DNA of 64,000 bases from DAHVFK01 sp035310985 (GTDB lineage: Bacteria; Pseudomonadota; Gammaproteobacteria; Burkholderiales; SG8-39): NCBI GenBank assembly GCA_035310985.1, contig DATGDH010000072.1, positions 111,781 through 175,780 on the forward strand. The letters are read 5' to 3'. The notes under the pieces are model-generated. The model was not told the DNA's origin, ran no database searches, and was given only the letters and a program-made list of their open reading frames with translations. Position 1 is the stretch's first letter, and every line of letters starts with the position of its first letter. Of the stretch, positions 43,920-52,627 are shown one piece after another. The position numbers and the translations under genes were made by a program.

Positions 43920-45917
43920 GTGCACCTAAGTCCGCTTGACGCCACACTCGCGCTTGCCTGCGCCTGGCTGGCGCTGGGAATCTGCGGACTGGCGGCGCCC
44001 ACGAGCATCCGACTCGCGAGCCGTGTGATCTTTCCGGCGGGTGCGCTGGTCGGTCTCGCACTTGCTGCGGTCGCGCTTTCGGCCATTTTCGAGCCGCCGC
44101 AGGCGCGCGTTCTTCCCCTCGGCCTGCCCGATCTGCCATTCCACGCGCGCCTCGACTCGCTCTCGGCGTTTTTCCTGCTCATACTCGGCGCGGTCGCCGC
44201 GGCGATCTCGATTTTCGCCTGCGGTTACTTTCGCCGTGGCGAGGGCACCGCGCCGGGGTTGCAGGCGCTCTACTACCACGCCTTCCTCGCCAGCATGGCG
44301 CTGGTGCTGGTGGCGGACGACGCCTACTTCTTCATGGTTGGCTGGGAATCGATGGCGCTATCGTCGTACTTTCTGGTGACGAGCGACCATCGCCTGGCCG
44401 AGATCCGCCGCGCCGGCTACCTGTACCTGCTGCTCGCGCACCTCGGGGCGATCGCCATTCTGCTTTGCTTCGGTGCATTGCAGAGCGGCAGCGGCGACTA
44501 CAGCTTCGCCGGCATGCGTGCCCTGGCGCCTTCGGCGGGATGGGCTACCGTGGCGTTTCTGCTCGCATTGGTGGGCTTCGGGGCCAAGGCGGGACTGCTG
44601 CCGCTTCACGCCTGGCTGCCGGAAGCGCACCCGGCGGCGCCATCGCCCGTTTCTGCCCTAATGAGCGCGGTCATGCTGAAGACGGCGGTCTACGGCATGC
44701 TGCGCGTCACCTTTGACCTGGTGGGCTTTCCCATATGGTGGTGGGGCGTCGTCGCGCTCGCTGCGGGACTGGCATCCGCGCTGTTCGGCGCCGTCTACGC
44801 GGCCGTGCAGACCGACATGAAGCGGCTGCTCGCGTATTCATCGATCGAGAACCTCGGCCTGATCGTCGCAGGGTTTGGCCTGACGATCCTTTTCCGCGGC
44901 TTCGGCATGAACGCGCTCGCTGCCCTGGCCCTCACCGCAACGCTCTATCACTGCCTCAACCACGCGTTCTTCAAGAGCCTGCTGTTCCTCGCCACGGGCT
45001 CGGTGCTGCACGCAACGCGCGAGCGCAGTCTCGGGCGCTTAGGTGGGCTGATCCATCGCATGCCCTGGGTGGCGTGGACCGCGCTCGTGGGCACCGTGGC
45101 GATCGCCGGCCTGCCTCCGCTGAACGGCTTTGTTTCGGAGTGGCTGCTGCTGCAGGCGTTCTTATTCAGCCCGGGCCTGCCGCACTCCTATCTCAACATG
45201 CTAGTGCCGATCGCCGCGGCGTCGATCGCGCTCACCGCGGCCCTCGCCGGCTACGTAATGGTGAAGTTCTACGGCGTCGTGTTCCTCGGCCAGCCGCGCG
45301 AGGCCAAGCTCGCCGAAGCTCACGACGCCGGGCCCTGGGAGCGAGTAGCCCTGCTGCTACTCGCCGCAGCCTGCGTCGTGCTCGGGCTGGTGCCTGCGAT
45401 GGTGATCGGCATGCTCGATCCGACGACCAAGGCGCTCACCGGTCACGGGATGGCGAGCCTTGCCGGCGGCTGGCTCTATCTCGCACCGATCGAGCCGCAG
45501 CGCGCCAGCTACAGTCCAGCCCTGTTCTTCCTGCTCATCACGATTCTCGTGGCGCTCGCATGGTTCTCGGTGCGCGCCTTCTACCACGGCCGCGTGCGTC
45601 GCACGGGCCCCTGGGTTTGCGGCTTCGCCCCGCTCGACGCCCGCATGCAGGACACCGCCGAAGGCTTCGGCCAGCCCGTCCGGCAGATCTTCGAGCCGTT
45701 CTTTCGCGTCGAGCATTCTGCGCCGACGCCGTTCGATTTGCGGCCGCGCTATCGGGAGCTGGTCGAGGACCGGTTGTGGCGCTGGCTCTACCTACCGCTC
45801 GCGCGCGGCGTCGACAGGCTCACCTCGCTCGTGACGGTGCTTCAGCGAGGGCGCATCTCGGTGTATCTGATGTACAGCTTCGCGACGCTGCTCCTGCTGC
45901 TGTTCCTGGTGAAATGA
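43920..45917 (+). CDS. hyfB: Hydrogenase-4-like antiporter subunit HyfB
   Basis: 665-residue polytopic protein of the NuoL/M/N-Mrp family, a predicted proton-translocating subunit of the membrane arm. Key ionisable residues are kept: the Glu in FMVGWESMALSS, Lys in GFGAKAGLLPLHAWLPEAHP, Lys in SAVMLKTAVYGM and the His/Lys in LNHAFFKSLLF. The C-terminal extension (WVCGFAPLDARMQDTAEGFG) is typical of HyfB/HycC. GTG start. It overlaps hyfC as ATGA. First gene of a six-gene operon. Confidence 0.9.
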   Translation: MHLSPLDATLALACAWLALGICGLAAPTSIRLASRVIFPAGALVGLALAAVALSAIFEPPQARVLPLGLPDLPFHARLDSLSAFFLLILGAVAAAISIFACGYFRRGEGTAPGLQALYYHAFLASMALVLVADDAYFFMVGWESMALSSYFLVTSDHRLAEIRRAGYLYLLLAHLGAIAILLCFGALQSGSGDYSFAGMRALAPSAGWATVAFLLALVGFGAKAGLLPLHAWLPEAHPAAPSPVSALMSAVMLKTAVYGMLRVTFDLVGFPIWWWGVVALAAGLASALFGAVYAAVQTDMKRLLAYSSIENLGLIVAGFGLTILFRGFGMNALAALALTATLYHCLNHAFFKSLLFLATGSVLHATRERSLGRLGGLIHRMPWVAWTALVGTVAIAGLPPLNGFVSEWLLLQAFLFSPGLPHSYLNMLVPIAAASIALTAALAGYVMVKFYGVVFLGQPREAKLAEAHDAGPWERVALLLLAAACVVLGLVPAMVIGMLDPTTKALTGHGMASLAGGWLYLAPIEPQRASYSPALFFLLITILVALAWFSVRAFYHGRVRRTGPWVCGFAPLDARMQDTAEGFGQPVRQIFEPFFRVEHSAPTPFDLRPRYRELVEDRLWRWLYLPLARGVDRLTSLVTVLQRGRISVYLMYSFATLLLLLFLVK

Positions 45918-46864
45918 TCAATCCCGCCGGAATCGCGGCTCAGTTCGCGGAACTCGTCCTGGCGGTGCTGCTTGCGCCGCTGCTGACCGGCTGGGTCAAT
46001 CAATGCCGCGCCTGGCTGCAGAACAAGAGCGCACCCAGGCTGCTGCAGCCCTACCTCAACCTGAACAAGCTGTTCCAGAAGGAAGTGGTGCTGGCGCGCA
46101 ACGCCAGCCCGCTTTTCCGCATTGCGCCTTACCTCATCTTCGGCAGCCTCGCGCTCGCGGCGGCGATCGTGCCGACGCTGGACACCGACCTGCCGCTGAA
46201 CAGCGCTGCCGACGCGATCGCGCTCGTCGGCCTGCTCGCGCTGGCGCGCCTGTTCATTGCGCTTGCAGGCATGGACGTCGGCACCGCCTTCGGCTCGCTC
46301 GGCGCGCGGCGCGAAATGATGGTCGGCTTCCTAGCCGAGCCGGCGCTGCTGATGGTGCTGTTCACGGCCTCGCTCATCTCGAGCTCGACTTCGCTCTCGA
46401 CGATCGTGCAGACGCTCGCGCACAAGGAGTTCGTCATCTATCCGAGCATGGCGTTCGCGGGCGTCGCCTTCACCATGGTCTCGCTGGCGGAAAACGCTCG
46501 CATCCCGGTCGACAACCCGGCCACCCACCTCGAGCTCACGATGATCCATGAAGCGATGGTGCTCGAGTACTCGGGACGCCACCTGGCAATGATCGAGTGG
46601 GCCGCGAGCCTCAAGCTGTTCGTCTACTCGTGCATGGGACTGGCGGTGTTTTTTCCATGGGGCATCGCACACGGCGGCGACTGGCTCGGCATCGTCCTCG
46701 CCCTACCGACCTTGCTGATCAAGCTTGCCCTCGGCGGCTCGGCGCTCGCGCTGATCGAGACGGTTAGCGCGAAGATGCGCATCTTCCGCGCGCCCGAGTT
46801 TCTCGGCACGGCATTCCTTTTCGCAGTCCTCGCCATGCTTGTGCACGTGCTGCTGGAAGCTTGA
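45914..46864 (+). CDS. hyfC: Hydrogenase-4-like membrane subunit HyfC (NuoH-like)
   Basis: 316 residues, about eight membrane helices; homologue of NuoH/HycD, which anchors the peripheral arm and forms the start of the proton path. Conserved features are PYLNLNKLFQKEVV, the acidic loop AENARIPVDNPATHLELTMI and HEAMVLEYSGRHLAMIEW, and C-terminal KMRIFRAPEFLG. Overlaps hyfB as ATGA and is followed 1 base later by hyfE. Confidence 0.92.
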   Translation: MINPAGIAAQFAELVLAVLLAPLLTGWVNQCRAWLQNKSAPRLLQPYLNLNKLFQKEVVLARNASPLFRIAPYLIFGSLALAAAIVPTLDTDLPLNSAADAIALVGLLALARLFIALAGMDVGTAFGSLGARREMMVGFLAEPALLMVLFTASLISSSTSLSTIVQTLAHKEFVIYPSMAFAGVAFTMVSLAENARIPVDNPATHLELTMIHEAMVLEYSGRHLAMIEWAASLKLFVYSCMGLAVFFPWGIAHGGDWLGIVLALPTLLIKLALGGSALALIETVSAKMRIFRAPEFLGTAFLFAVLAMLVHVLLEA

Positions 46865-46865
46865 C

Positions 46866-47528
46866 ATGCTTTCCCACTACGGCCCGCAGCTCATCAATCT
46901 TCTCGCCGCTATCCTGCTGCTGCTCGCCTTCGCGATGCTTGCGCAGCGCCGCATGTTGTCGCTCATCAATCTGTTTGCCGCGCAGGGATTCGTGCTCTTT
47001 CTCACCACGAGCCTTGTCGCCGCGCTAACTGGTCAGCACCACCTCTACTGGTCCGCCCTGCTGACGCTCGGTTTGAAGGTCCTGCTGTTGCCTTGGATCC
47101 TTCACCGGCTGATCCGGCGACTGAAGGTGAAGTGGGATGTGGAAACGCTGATCAACATCCCCACCACCATGCTGGTCGGCATCGTGCTGGTCGTGCTCGC
47201 ATTCAATTTGGCACTGCCGATTACCGAGCTCGCAGGCACGGTCACGCGCTCGACGCTCGGCATCGCGCTCGCGAGCGTGTTGCTTTCATTCTTGATGATG
47301 ATCACACGCTCCAAGGCGATTCCGCAGGTGATCGGCTTTCTGTCCATGGAGAACGGCCTGTTTTTCGCCGCCACCGGTGCCGTATACGGCATGCCCATGG
47401 TCGTGGAACTCGGCGTCGGGCTCGACGTCCTAGTGGGTGCGCTGATTCTTGGAATCTTCATATTCGAGATACGCGAGCGGTTCGATTCGCTCGACACGCG
47501 CCATCTCGAGAAGCTGAAGGAGCACTGA
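46866..47528 (+). CDS. hyfE: Hydrogenase-4-like membrane subunit HyfE
   Basis: 220-residue hydrophobic protein combining NuoK-like and extra helices, as in HyfE. The start MLSHYGPQLINLLAAILLLL (46866) is preferred over an upstream start inside hyfC. Visible are INLFAAQGFVLFLTTSLV, MMITRSKAIPQVIGFLSMEN and the C-terminal FIFEIRERFDSLDTRHLEKL. Its stop and the hyfF start share one base (TGATG). Confidence 0.9.
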   Translation: MLSHYGPQLINLLAAILLLLAFAMLAQRRMLSLINLFAAQGFVLFLTTSLVAALTGQHHLYWSALLTLGLKVLLLPWILHRLIRRLKVKWDVETLINIPTTMLVGIVLVVLAFNLALPITELAGTVTRSTLGIALASVLLSFLMMITRSKAIPQVIGFLSMENGLFFAATGAVYGMPMVVELGVGLDVLVGALILGIFIFEIRERFDSLDTRHLEKLKEH

Positions 47529-48988
47529 TGGAGATGATTCTGCTCCTCGGATCGCCGCTCGCGGGGGCAGCGCTGATGGCACTGTACGGCCACCGGGACC
47601 GCGCGGCCGAGCTGAATACCCTGTTCAGTGTGTTCACTTTCCTCGGCGCAGTCGCGCTCACCGTACGCGTCGTGGAGCATGGCCCCATGCGCGTGCTCGG
47701 CGAGCAGCTCTTCGTCGACTCGCTGAATGTGTTCCTGGTGACGCTCACCGCGTTCGTCGGCATGACCACGGCGCTCTTCTCTCGTCCTTACATGCGCATC
47801 GAGCGGGATCACGGCCGCGTTTCCGCGACCGGCCTGCGCCTGTATCACAGCATGTACCAGTTGTTCAGCTTCACTATGTTGCTGGTGCTGACCACCAACA
47901 ATCTCGGAATCATGTGGGTAGCCATGGAGGCGGCGACCCTGACCACCGTGCTGCTGGTCGCGCTATACCGGACACATGCCTCGCTAGAGGCGGCGTGGAA
48001 GTATTTCATTTTGTGCGGCGTAGGCATCGCGCAGGCGCTGTTCGGCACGATCCTTGTGTACTTCGCCGCCGAGAAGGTGCTCGGCCCGGGGGGCAATTCG
48101 CTGCTCTGGACGCACCTCGACGCCGTCAAGGGAAGCCTCCAGCCGAACGTGATGTCGATCGCCTTCGTCTTTCTGCTGGTCGGTTACGGCACGAAAGTCG
48201 GGCTGGTACCGCTGCATAACTGGTTGCCGGATGCACACGCCGAGGGGCCGACGCCGGTTTCGGCGGTGCTGTCCGGCTTGCTATTGAACGTCGCCCTGTA
48301 TGCGCTCATCCGCTGCAAGGTGATCACGGATGGCTCGCTGTACGAAGCCGGCGCGGTGCCCTTCGCCAGCTCGCTGATGATCGGCTTCGGGCTGCTGTCT
48401 GTCGTCGTCGCGGCTTTCTTCCTCTCCAGGCAACGCGACATCAAACGCATGTTCGCCTACTCCTCGATCGAGCACATGGGACTGATCACGTTCGCCTTCG
48501 GGATAGGCGGCCCGGTCGCGAGCTTCGCCGGGCTGCTGCACATGACCATGCATTCGCTGACCAAGAGCGCGATCTTCTTCGCCGTCGGGCATGCCGTGCA
48601 GAAGACCGGCACGCAACTGATGGAGAACATCCGCGGCCTAATCCGCGTCAGCCCGACGGTCGCCTGGGGCCTGATGCTGGGTACGGCCGCGATTCTCGGC
48701 ATGCCCCCCTTCGGCGTGTTCGCCAGCGAGTTCCTTATCCTGACGCAGGCGATTGCGCTACACCCTTGGGCAGCGCCGATCCTGCTCGGTGCCCTGGGTG
48801 TGGCGTTCGCCGCGATATTCGGCAAGGTCCAGCCGATGGTGTTCGGCGACACGACCGCAAGGCGCCTGCCCCACCCGCCGGCGCTGCTGCCCGTGTTCAC
48901 GCACCTCGCGATCGTGCTGCTGCTCGGCCTCTACATGCCGCCCTACCTCGCCGAGTGGTACCGGCAGGCCGCGCGACTCATCGGCTGA
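47528..48988 (+). CDS. hyfF: Hydrogenase-4-like antiporter subunit HyfF
   Basis: Second NuoL/M/N-family subunit, 486 residues. Conserved charged residues are present: Glu in IMWVAMEAATL, Lys in GYGTKVGLVPLHNWLPDAHA, His and Lys in MTMHSLTKSAIFF. The start MEMILLLGSPLAGAALMALY at 47528 is set by the TGATG junction with hyfE; the longer open frame upstream only shadows hyfE. Proton translocation through this subunit looks possible. Confidence 0.9.
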   Translation: MEMILLLGSPLAGAALMALYGHRDRAAELNTLFSVFTFLGAVALTVRVVEHGPMRVLGEQLFVDSLNVFLVTLTAFVGMTTALFSRPYMRIERDHGRVSATGLRLYHSMYQLFSFTMLLVLTTNNLGIMWVAMEAATLTTVLLVALYRTHASLEAAWKYFILCGVGIAQALFGTILVYFAAEKVLGPGGNSLLWTHLDAVKGSLQPNVMSIAFVFLLVGYGTKVGLVPLHNWLPDAHAEGPTPVSAVLSGLLLNVALYALIRCKVITDGSLYEAGAVPFASSLMIGFGLLSVVVAAFFLSRQRDIKRMFAYSSIEHMGLITFAFGIGGPVASFAGLLHMTMHSLTKSAIFFAVGHAVQKTGTQLMENIRGLIRVSPTVAWGLMLGTAAILGMPPFGVFASEFLILTQAIALHPWAAPILLGALGVAFAAIFGKVQPMVFGDTTARRLPHPPALLPVFTHLAIVLLLGLYMPPYLAEWYRQAARLIG

Positions 48989-48990
48989 AC

Positions 48991-50550
48991 ATGCTCGCCT
49001 CGCTGCCCGGAGTGCCCCTGAAGCCGCTCGGCGGCGCCATGCCCGCCTGGCGTACCGAGCTGGACGCCCGGGGGTGGCGCGCAGCGGCAACCGCCGCGGC
49101 GGCGGCGGGGGCTCGGCTCGGCGCACTATGGGCAAGCGACGAACGCGACCGCGGCGCCGGACTTCGCGTGCACGCGCTGCTGGTCTGCTACGAAGGACTG
49201 GTATGCCTCGAGCTCGCGCTGCCGACGACGCAGGCGAGCTTTCCGGACCTGTCGGACATCTTCCCTTGCGCGGGTCGCATGCAGCGCGCTGCCTACGATC
49301 TCGTAGGTACGCGCGCCGTGAACGGCGTCGGGCAGGCTGCAGACACGCGCAGCTGGCTTCGGCACGCCGCCTGGCCAGAGGATGTCTTCCCGCTGCGCCG
49401 TGACGCGACAAGCGACGCCGCCTGGTCCGCCAGCGAAGACCGCTATGCGTTTGTCACTGTTGAAGGAGACGGCGTTCACGAGGTTCCGGTCGGCCCGGTG
49501 CACGCCGGAACGATCGAGCCGGGACACTTCCGCTTCTCGGTCGTCGGAGAGCGCGTGCTGCGCCTCGAGGAAAGGCTCGGCTACAAGCATAAAGGCGTGG
49601 AAAGGCGCTTCGAGCAGATGAAGCTCAAGGACGCGATTCGTCTCGCGGGGCGTATCTCCGGAGACAGCAGCGTGGCATATGCGTGGGCCTACGCCATGGC
49701 CCTTGAATCGATGGCGGGCGCGCAGCCCGTGGAGCGGGCATTGCTGTTGCGGGCGCTGCTGCTTGAGCGCGAGCGCGTTGCCAATCATCTCGGCGACCTT
49801 GGCTACCTCGGCAACGACGGCGGCCTAGCCTTCGGCCTGGCGCAGTTTTCACGGCTCAAGGAGGATGTCCTGCGCCTGAACGCGAGGCTCTTTGGTCATC
49901 GCTACCTGATGGATTGCGTCGTGCCCGGCGGCGTCGCCGTGGACCTTGAGCCGATCGGGGTTACCTTGCTCCTAGACGAGGCCGAGCGGCTGGAGCGCGA
50001 GATACTGCGCTTGCGCGAGATCTACGACGACCACGCGGGCCTGCAGGACCGCTTCGTTGCCTGCGGCAAACTGAGCGCTGAAACTGCCGCGTTGCTCGGC
50101 GTCGTCGGCCTCGCGGCGCGCGCAAGCGGCCTGGCGATCGACGCGCGCGTATATCCGGCCTGGGCGCCCTACGACCAGCTCGAACCGCGCATGTGTACAC
50201 GTCGGCACGGCGACGTTGCCGCGCGCGTAAACGTCAGGTTCGAGGAGCTGCTCGAGTCCCTCAGGCTCGAGCGCCGCATCCTGGGCGGGCTGCCCCCGGG
50301 CGCCGGTCGCGTCCCCCTGCCGCCCGTCGCCGCCGGTATGCTTGGCCTCGGCTGGATCGAAGGCTGGCGCGGCGAGATATTCGTTGCGCTCGAATCGGGC
50401 GTCGACGGTTCCGTGCGCCGCTGCCATCCGCACGACCCGTCCTGGCAGAACTGGCCAGCGCTGGAGCACGCCATTCTCGGCAACATCGTCCCGGACTTCC
50501 CGCTCATCAATAAGTCCTTCAACTTGTCCTACGCTGGACAGGATCTCTGA
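48991..50550 (+). CDS. hyfG: HyfG-like NuoC/NuoD fusion lacking all [NiFe] cysteines
   Basis: 519 residues: N-terminal NuoC-like domain (~1-140) fused to a NuoD/hydrogenase-large-subunit domain (GPVHAGTIEPGHFRF, GYKHKGVERRFEQM, LERERVANHLGDLGYLGNDG). In group 4 hydrogenases nickel is held by an N-terminal CGxC and a C-terminal DPCxxC. Here the first site reads RISGDS (221-226, both Cys replaced by Ser) and the last residues read NLSYAG (511-516) in place of DPCxxC. The protein therefore cannot bind the [NiFe] centre and is more like complex I NuoD. It lies between hyfF and hyfI in one operon. Confidence 0.88.
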   Translation: MLASLPGVPLKPLGGAMPAWRTELDARGWRAAATAAAAAGARLGALWASDERDRGAGLRVHALLVCYEGLVCLELALPTTQASFPDLSDIFPCAGRMQRAAYDLVGTRAVNGVGQAADTRSWLRHAAWPEDVFPLRRDATSDAAWSASEDRYAFVTVEGDGVHEVPVGPVHAGTIEPGHFRFSVVGERVLRLEERLGYKHKGVERRFEQMKLKDAIRLAGRISGDSSVAYAWAYAMALESMAGAQPVERALLLRALLLERERVANHLGDLGYLGNDGGLAFGLAQFSRLKEDVLRLNARLFGHRYLMDCVVPGGVAVDLEPIGVTLLLDEAERLEREILRLREIYDDHAGLQDRFVACGKLSAETAALLGVVGLAARASGLAIDARVYPAWAPYDQLEPRMCTRRHGDVAARVNVRFEELLESLRLERRILGGLPPGAGRVPLPPVAAGMLGLGWIEGWRGEIFVALESGVDGSVRRCHPHDPSWQNWPALEHAILGNIVPDFPLINKSFNLSYAGQDL

Positions 50551-50552
50551 GT

Positions 50553-51068
50553 ATGCACAAGCTGCTGCGTCAGATTGCGAGAGTGGGCATCAAGACCGAA
50601 GCGCCGCCCGCGCCGGACGACGCGCTGCGCACGGTGCGCGGCCGACTGAACGACGAAGTGCTGCGCCTCCTTGGCAGGGCGCTGGCGATCCGGCACGTCG
50701 ACGCGGGCTCGTGCAATGGCTGCGAGCTGGAGATCCACGCGATCAACAATCCCTATTACAACATCGAGGGCCTCGGCATCCGCCTTGTGGCCAGCCCGCG
50801 ACATGCGGACATGCTGCTCGTGACCGGGCCGGTCACGCGCAACATGGAAGCGGCACTGCGCCGCACCTACGACGCGGTGCCGGAGCCGAAGCTCGTGGTG
50901 GCGATCGGTGATTGTGGGTGCACCGGTGGGATCTTCGGCGAGGGGTATGCGAGCCGCGGGCGCGTGGCGAACGTCATTCCGGTGGACGTTGCGGTGCCGG
51001 GTTGCCCACCCGCACCGGCCGCCATCATGCAGGGAATCCTGACCGCCGTGCAGCGCGCCCGCCGCTAG
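50553..51068 (+). CDS. hyfI: HyfI/NuoB-like Fe-S subunit
   Basis: 171-residue small subunit carrying the N2-type [4Fe-4S] cluster. Ligands are Cys54 and Cys57 (GSCNGCELEI), Cys121 or Cys123 (GDCGCTGG) and Cys151 (VPGCPPAP), so the cluster site looks intact, unlike the nickel site of the partner HyfG. It starts 2 bases after hyfG. An N-terminal amphipathic stretch (MHKLLRQIARVGIKTE) may help dock on the membrane. It is the only Fe-S protein encoded in this operon. Confidence 0.9.
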   Translation: MHKLLRQIARVGIKTEAPPAPDDALRTVRGRLNDEVLRLLGRALAIRHVDAGSCNGCELEIHAINNPYYNIEGLGIRLVASPRHADMLLVTGPVTRNMEAALRRTYDAVPEPKLVVAIGDCGCTGGIFGEGYASRGRVANVIPVDVAVPGCPPAPAAIMQGILTAVQRARR

Positions 51069-51089
51069 CGCCCGGCCAGAGTCAAGACT

Positions 51090-51482
51090 TCAGCTTCCTC
51101 CGCAGGAAGCGGGCATTGCGTCGTTGGGATAGCCCTTGCAGGTCCAGCTCGTCTTGCCGTCACGCAGGCTCGGCGTCATCGCGATTTCGATCGCGTTGTT
51201 CGCGTTCCAGGCACGAATTGTCCCATTGCCCTCGACGAGCCACTTCATCTCGCCATGCTTGGGATCGACCTTGGCCTCGATCTTCACGCCCTGGCCCGCG
51301 CCGTCCAGTTTCCCGGACTTTTGCGCTGCTGCCTCGACCTGCTTCTTGGCACCGTCTGCGCCCGCGATCAGAGCCTCCGCCGCCGCACGCGACTCCGCGC
51401 CCGACATTTGCGGCAGAACCACTGCGACGACGACAAACCCTATCAGGGCGAGCGCCGCTACAGCCAATAGCACGTTTCTCAT
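51090..51482 (-). CDS. Pilin-like small membrane-anchored protein
   Basis: 130 residues: N-terminal hydrophobic helix (LLAVAALALIGFVVVAVVLP), a helical linker (RAAAEALIAGADGAKKQVEA) and a C-terminal part (NNAIEIAMTPSLRDGKTSWT, then CKGYPNDAMPASC) that resembles the C-terminal strand and disulfide loop of type IV pilins. There is no class III leader peptide with the Gly/Phe-Glu processing site, so it is not a standard pilin. Function unknown. It ends 21 bases from the convergent hyfI. Confidence 0.65.
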   Translation of the reverse strand: MRNVLLAVAALALIGFVVVAVVLPQMSGAESRAAAEALIAGADGAKKQVEAAAQKSGKLDGAGQGVKIEAKVDPKHGEMKWLVEGNGTIRAWNANNAIEIAMTPSLRDGKTSWTCKGYPNDAMPASCGGS

Positions 51483-51575
51483 TTATTGCCCCCCGAACGA
51501 TGCACCGACGATATTGTTCTAGCTAAACTTTATCATGCCGTCTAACCAGCGCCCTACATATGAACAAGGCCGCGA

Positions 51576-51869
51576 ATGACCGATACGGTCACATTCCATG
51601 TAAGCATCGGCGGACTGGTGCAAGGCGTCGGCTACCGTGATGGGCTGCGCCTTGAGGCCGAACGCCTCGGCGTCACGGGGTGGGTGCGTAATCGCCGCGA
51701 CGGCACGGTCGAAGCGGTGATCCGGGGTCACAAAGAGGCGCTCGAGGCGCTGCTCGGATGGGCGCGCGTCGGTCCACCCACGGCGCGGGTCGCCGGACTG
51801 ACCGTTCGGCAGGCGCCTGTTGCGCTGCAACGAAACTACATCGGTTTTGAACGCTTGCCGACGATCTAG
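51576..51869 (+). CDS. acyP: Acylphosphatase
   Basis: 97-residue enzyme that hydrolyses acylphosphates. The catalytic motif GLVQGVGYRDG contains the essential Arg, and GWVRNRRDGTVEAV the essential Asn; length and fold order match the family. Its TAG stop shares a CTAG palindrome with the stop of the convergent regulator. Confidence 0.93.
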   Translation: MTDTVTFHVSIGGLVQGVGYRDGLRLEAERLGVTGWVRNRRDGTVEAVIRGHKEALEALLGWARVGPPTARVAGLTVRQAPVALQRNYIGFERLPTI

Positions 51870-52618
51870 CCCGACTGACGTACGGCGCGCCGCTTGAGCG
51901 CGTTAACGACGGAGAACTGCCAGGGACGGCACGCCACCAGCAAGGCAACGCCGATGCCCCGGTTGGCCCCCGTCCCGGCGTCGACCTCCGCGAGGTCGTT
52001 GAACTCGGCTACCACCCGTTCCAGGCGGCGCTTGAGCACCGCAGCGGATTCCGCGGACATTTCGCGCGTCTCGAAACGCAAGAGTTCCAGCGGGGCGTCG
52101 AATCGGCCATCGAGGAACTCCCGCGTGACTCGCTTGCCGTAGGCTTTCTTCACTGGCCCGCCGGCGCGCCAGCGAAAATCCTTGGCCACACGCAACCGGA
52201 CGCGCTCTCCCGGGCCCCAGTCGATCAGCTTCAGCCTAGCGAGGCGCGCGAAGGCGAGCGTCAACTCATTCCGGGTGATGGAGTACGCCTCAAGGATCTC
52301 GCCGAAGCGCCACTCGTTCAGCAACAGCCAGAACACCGAAAGCAGGCGCTCGTCCTTCGCGAGGGCCGTCTCCTGCTCCGTCGCAAGCTCGGCCGGGCCG
52401 TCGCGCATCCCGCGGCTCAGGCGCGCGGCTTCGAACAGGTCCATCTCGAGCAGATCGAGGATTTCCTCGATCCGCCTGAGGGTGAAGCTGCCGCGCGAGA
52501 ACATGCGCTTGACGCTCGGCTCCGACACACCTAGCGCGCGCGCAACGTCGGCGTAAGTCATGCCGCGTGCGCGCAGGCATTTCTTGAGCGTGTCGACCAG
52601 GCGCGTGCTCTGGAGCAT
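51866..52618 (-). CDS. HTH transcriptional regulator (XRE/Cro-type N-terminus)
   Basis: Start MLQSTRLVDTLKKCLRARGM at 52618 (a TTG three codons upstream is possible), 250 residues. The N-terminal helix-turn-helix (MTYADVARALGVSEPSVKRM) is followed by a helical region and a long C-terminal domain of unknown ligand (LLRFETREMSAESAAVLKRR). It is divergent from an FAD-oxidase-like gene, with a perfect inverted repeat 9 bases before this ATG. That layout suggests autoregulation and control of the neighbour. Confidence 0.8.
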   Translation of the reverse strand: MLQSTRLVDTLKKCLRARGMTYADVARALGVSEPSVKRMFSRGSFTLRRIEEILDLLEMDLFEAARLSRGMRDGPAELATEQETALAKDERLLSVFWLLLNEWRFGEILEAYSITRNELTLAFARLARLKLIDWGPGERVRLRVAKDFRWRAGGPVKKAYGKRVTREFLDGRFDAPLELLRFETREMSAESAAVLKRRLERVVAEFNDLAEVDAGTGANRGIGVALLVACRPWQFSVVNALKRRAVRQSG

Positions 52619-52627
52619 GCGCTGCAA

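Noticed and set aside
43920..51068. Respiratory complex I (nuo) operon or a formate hydrogenlyase
   Set aside because: Subunit order B-C-E-F-G-I, the HyfE-type subunit and the fused NuoC/NuoD match hydrogenase-4, not nuo; formate dehydrogenase, ferredoxins and nickel ligands are missing, so formate hydrogenlyase is also excluded.
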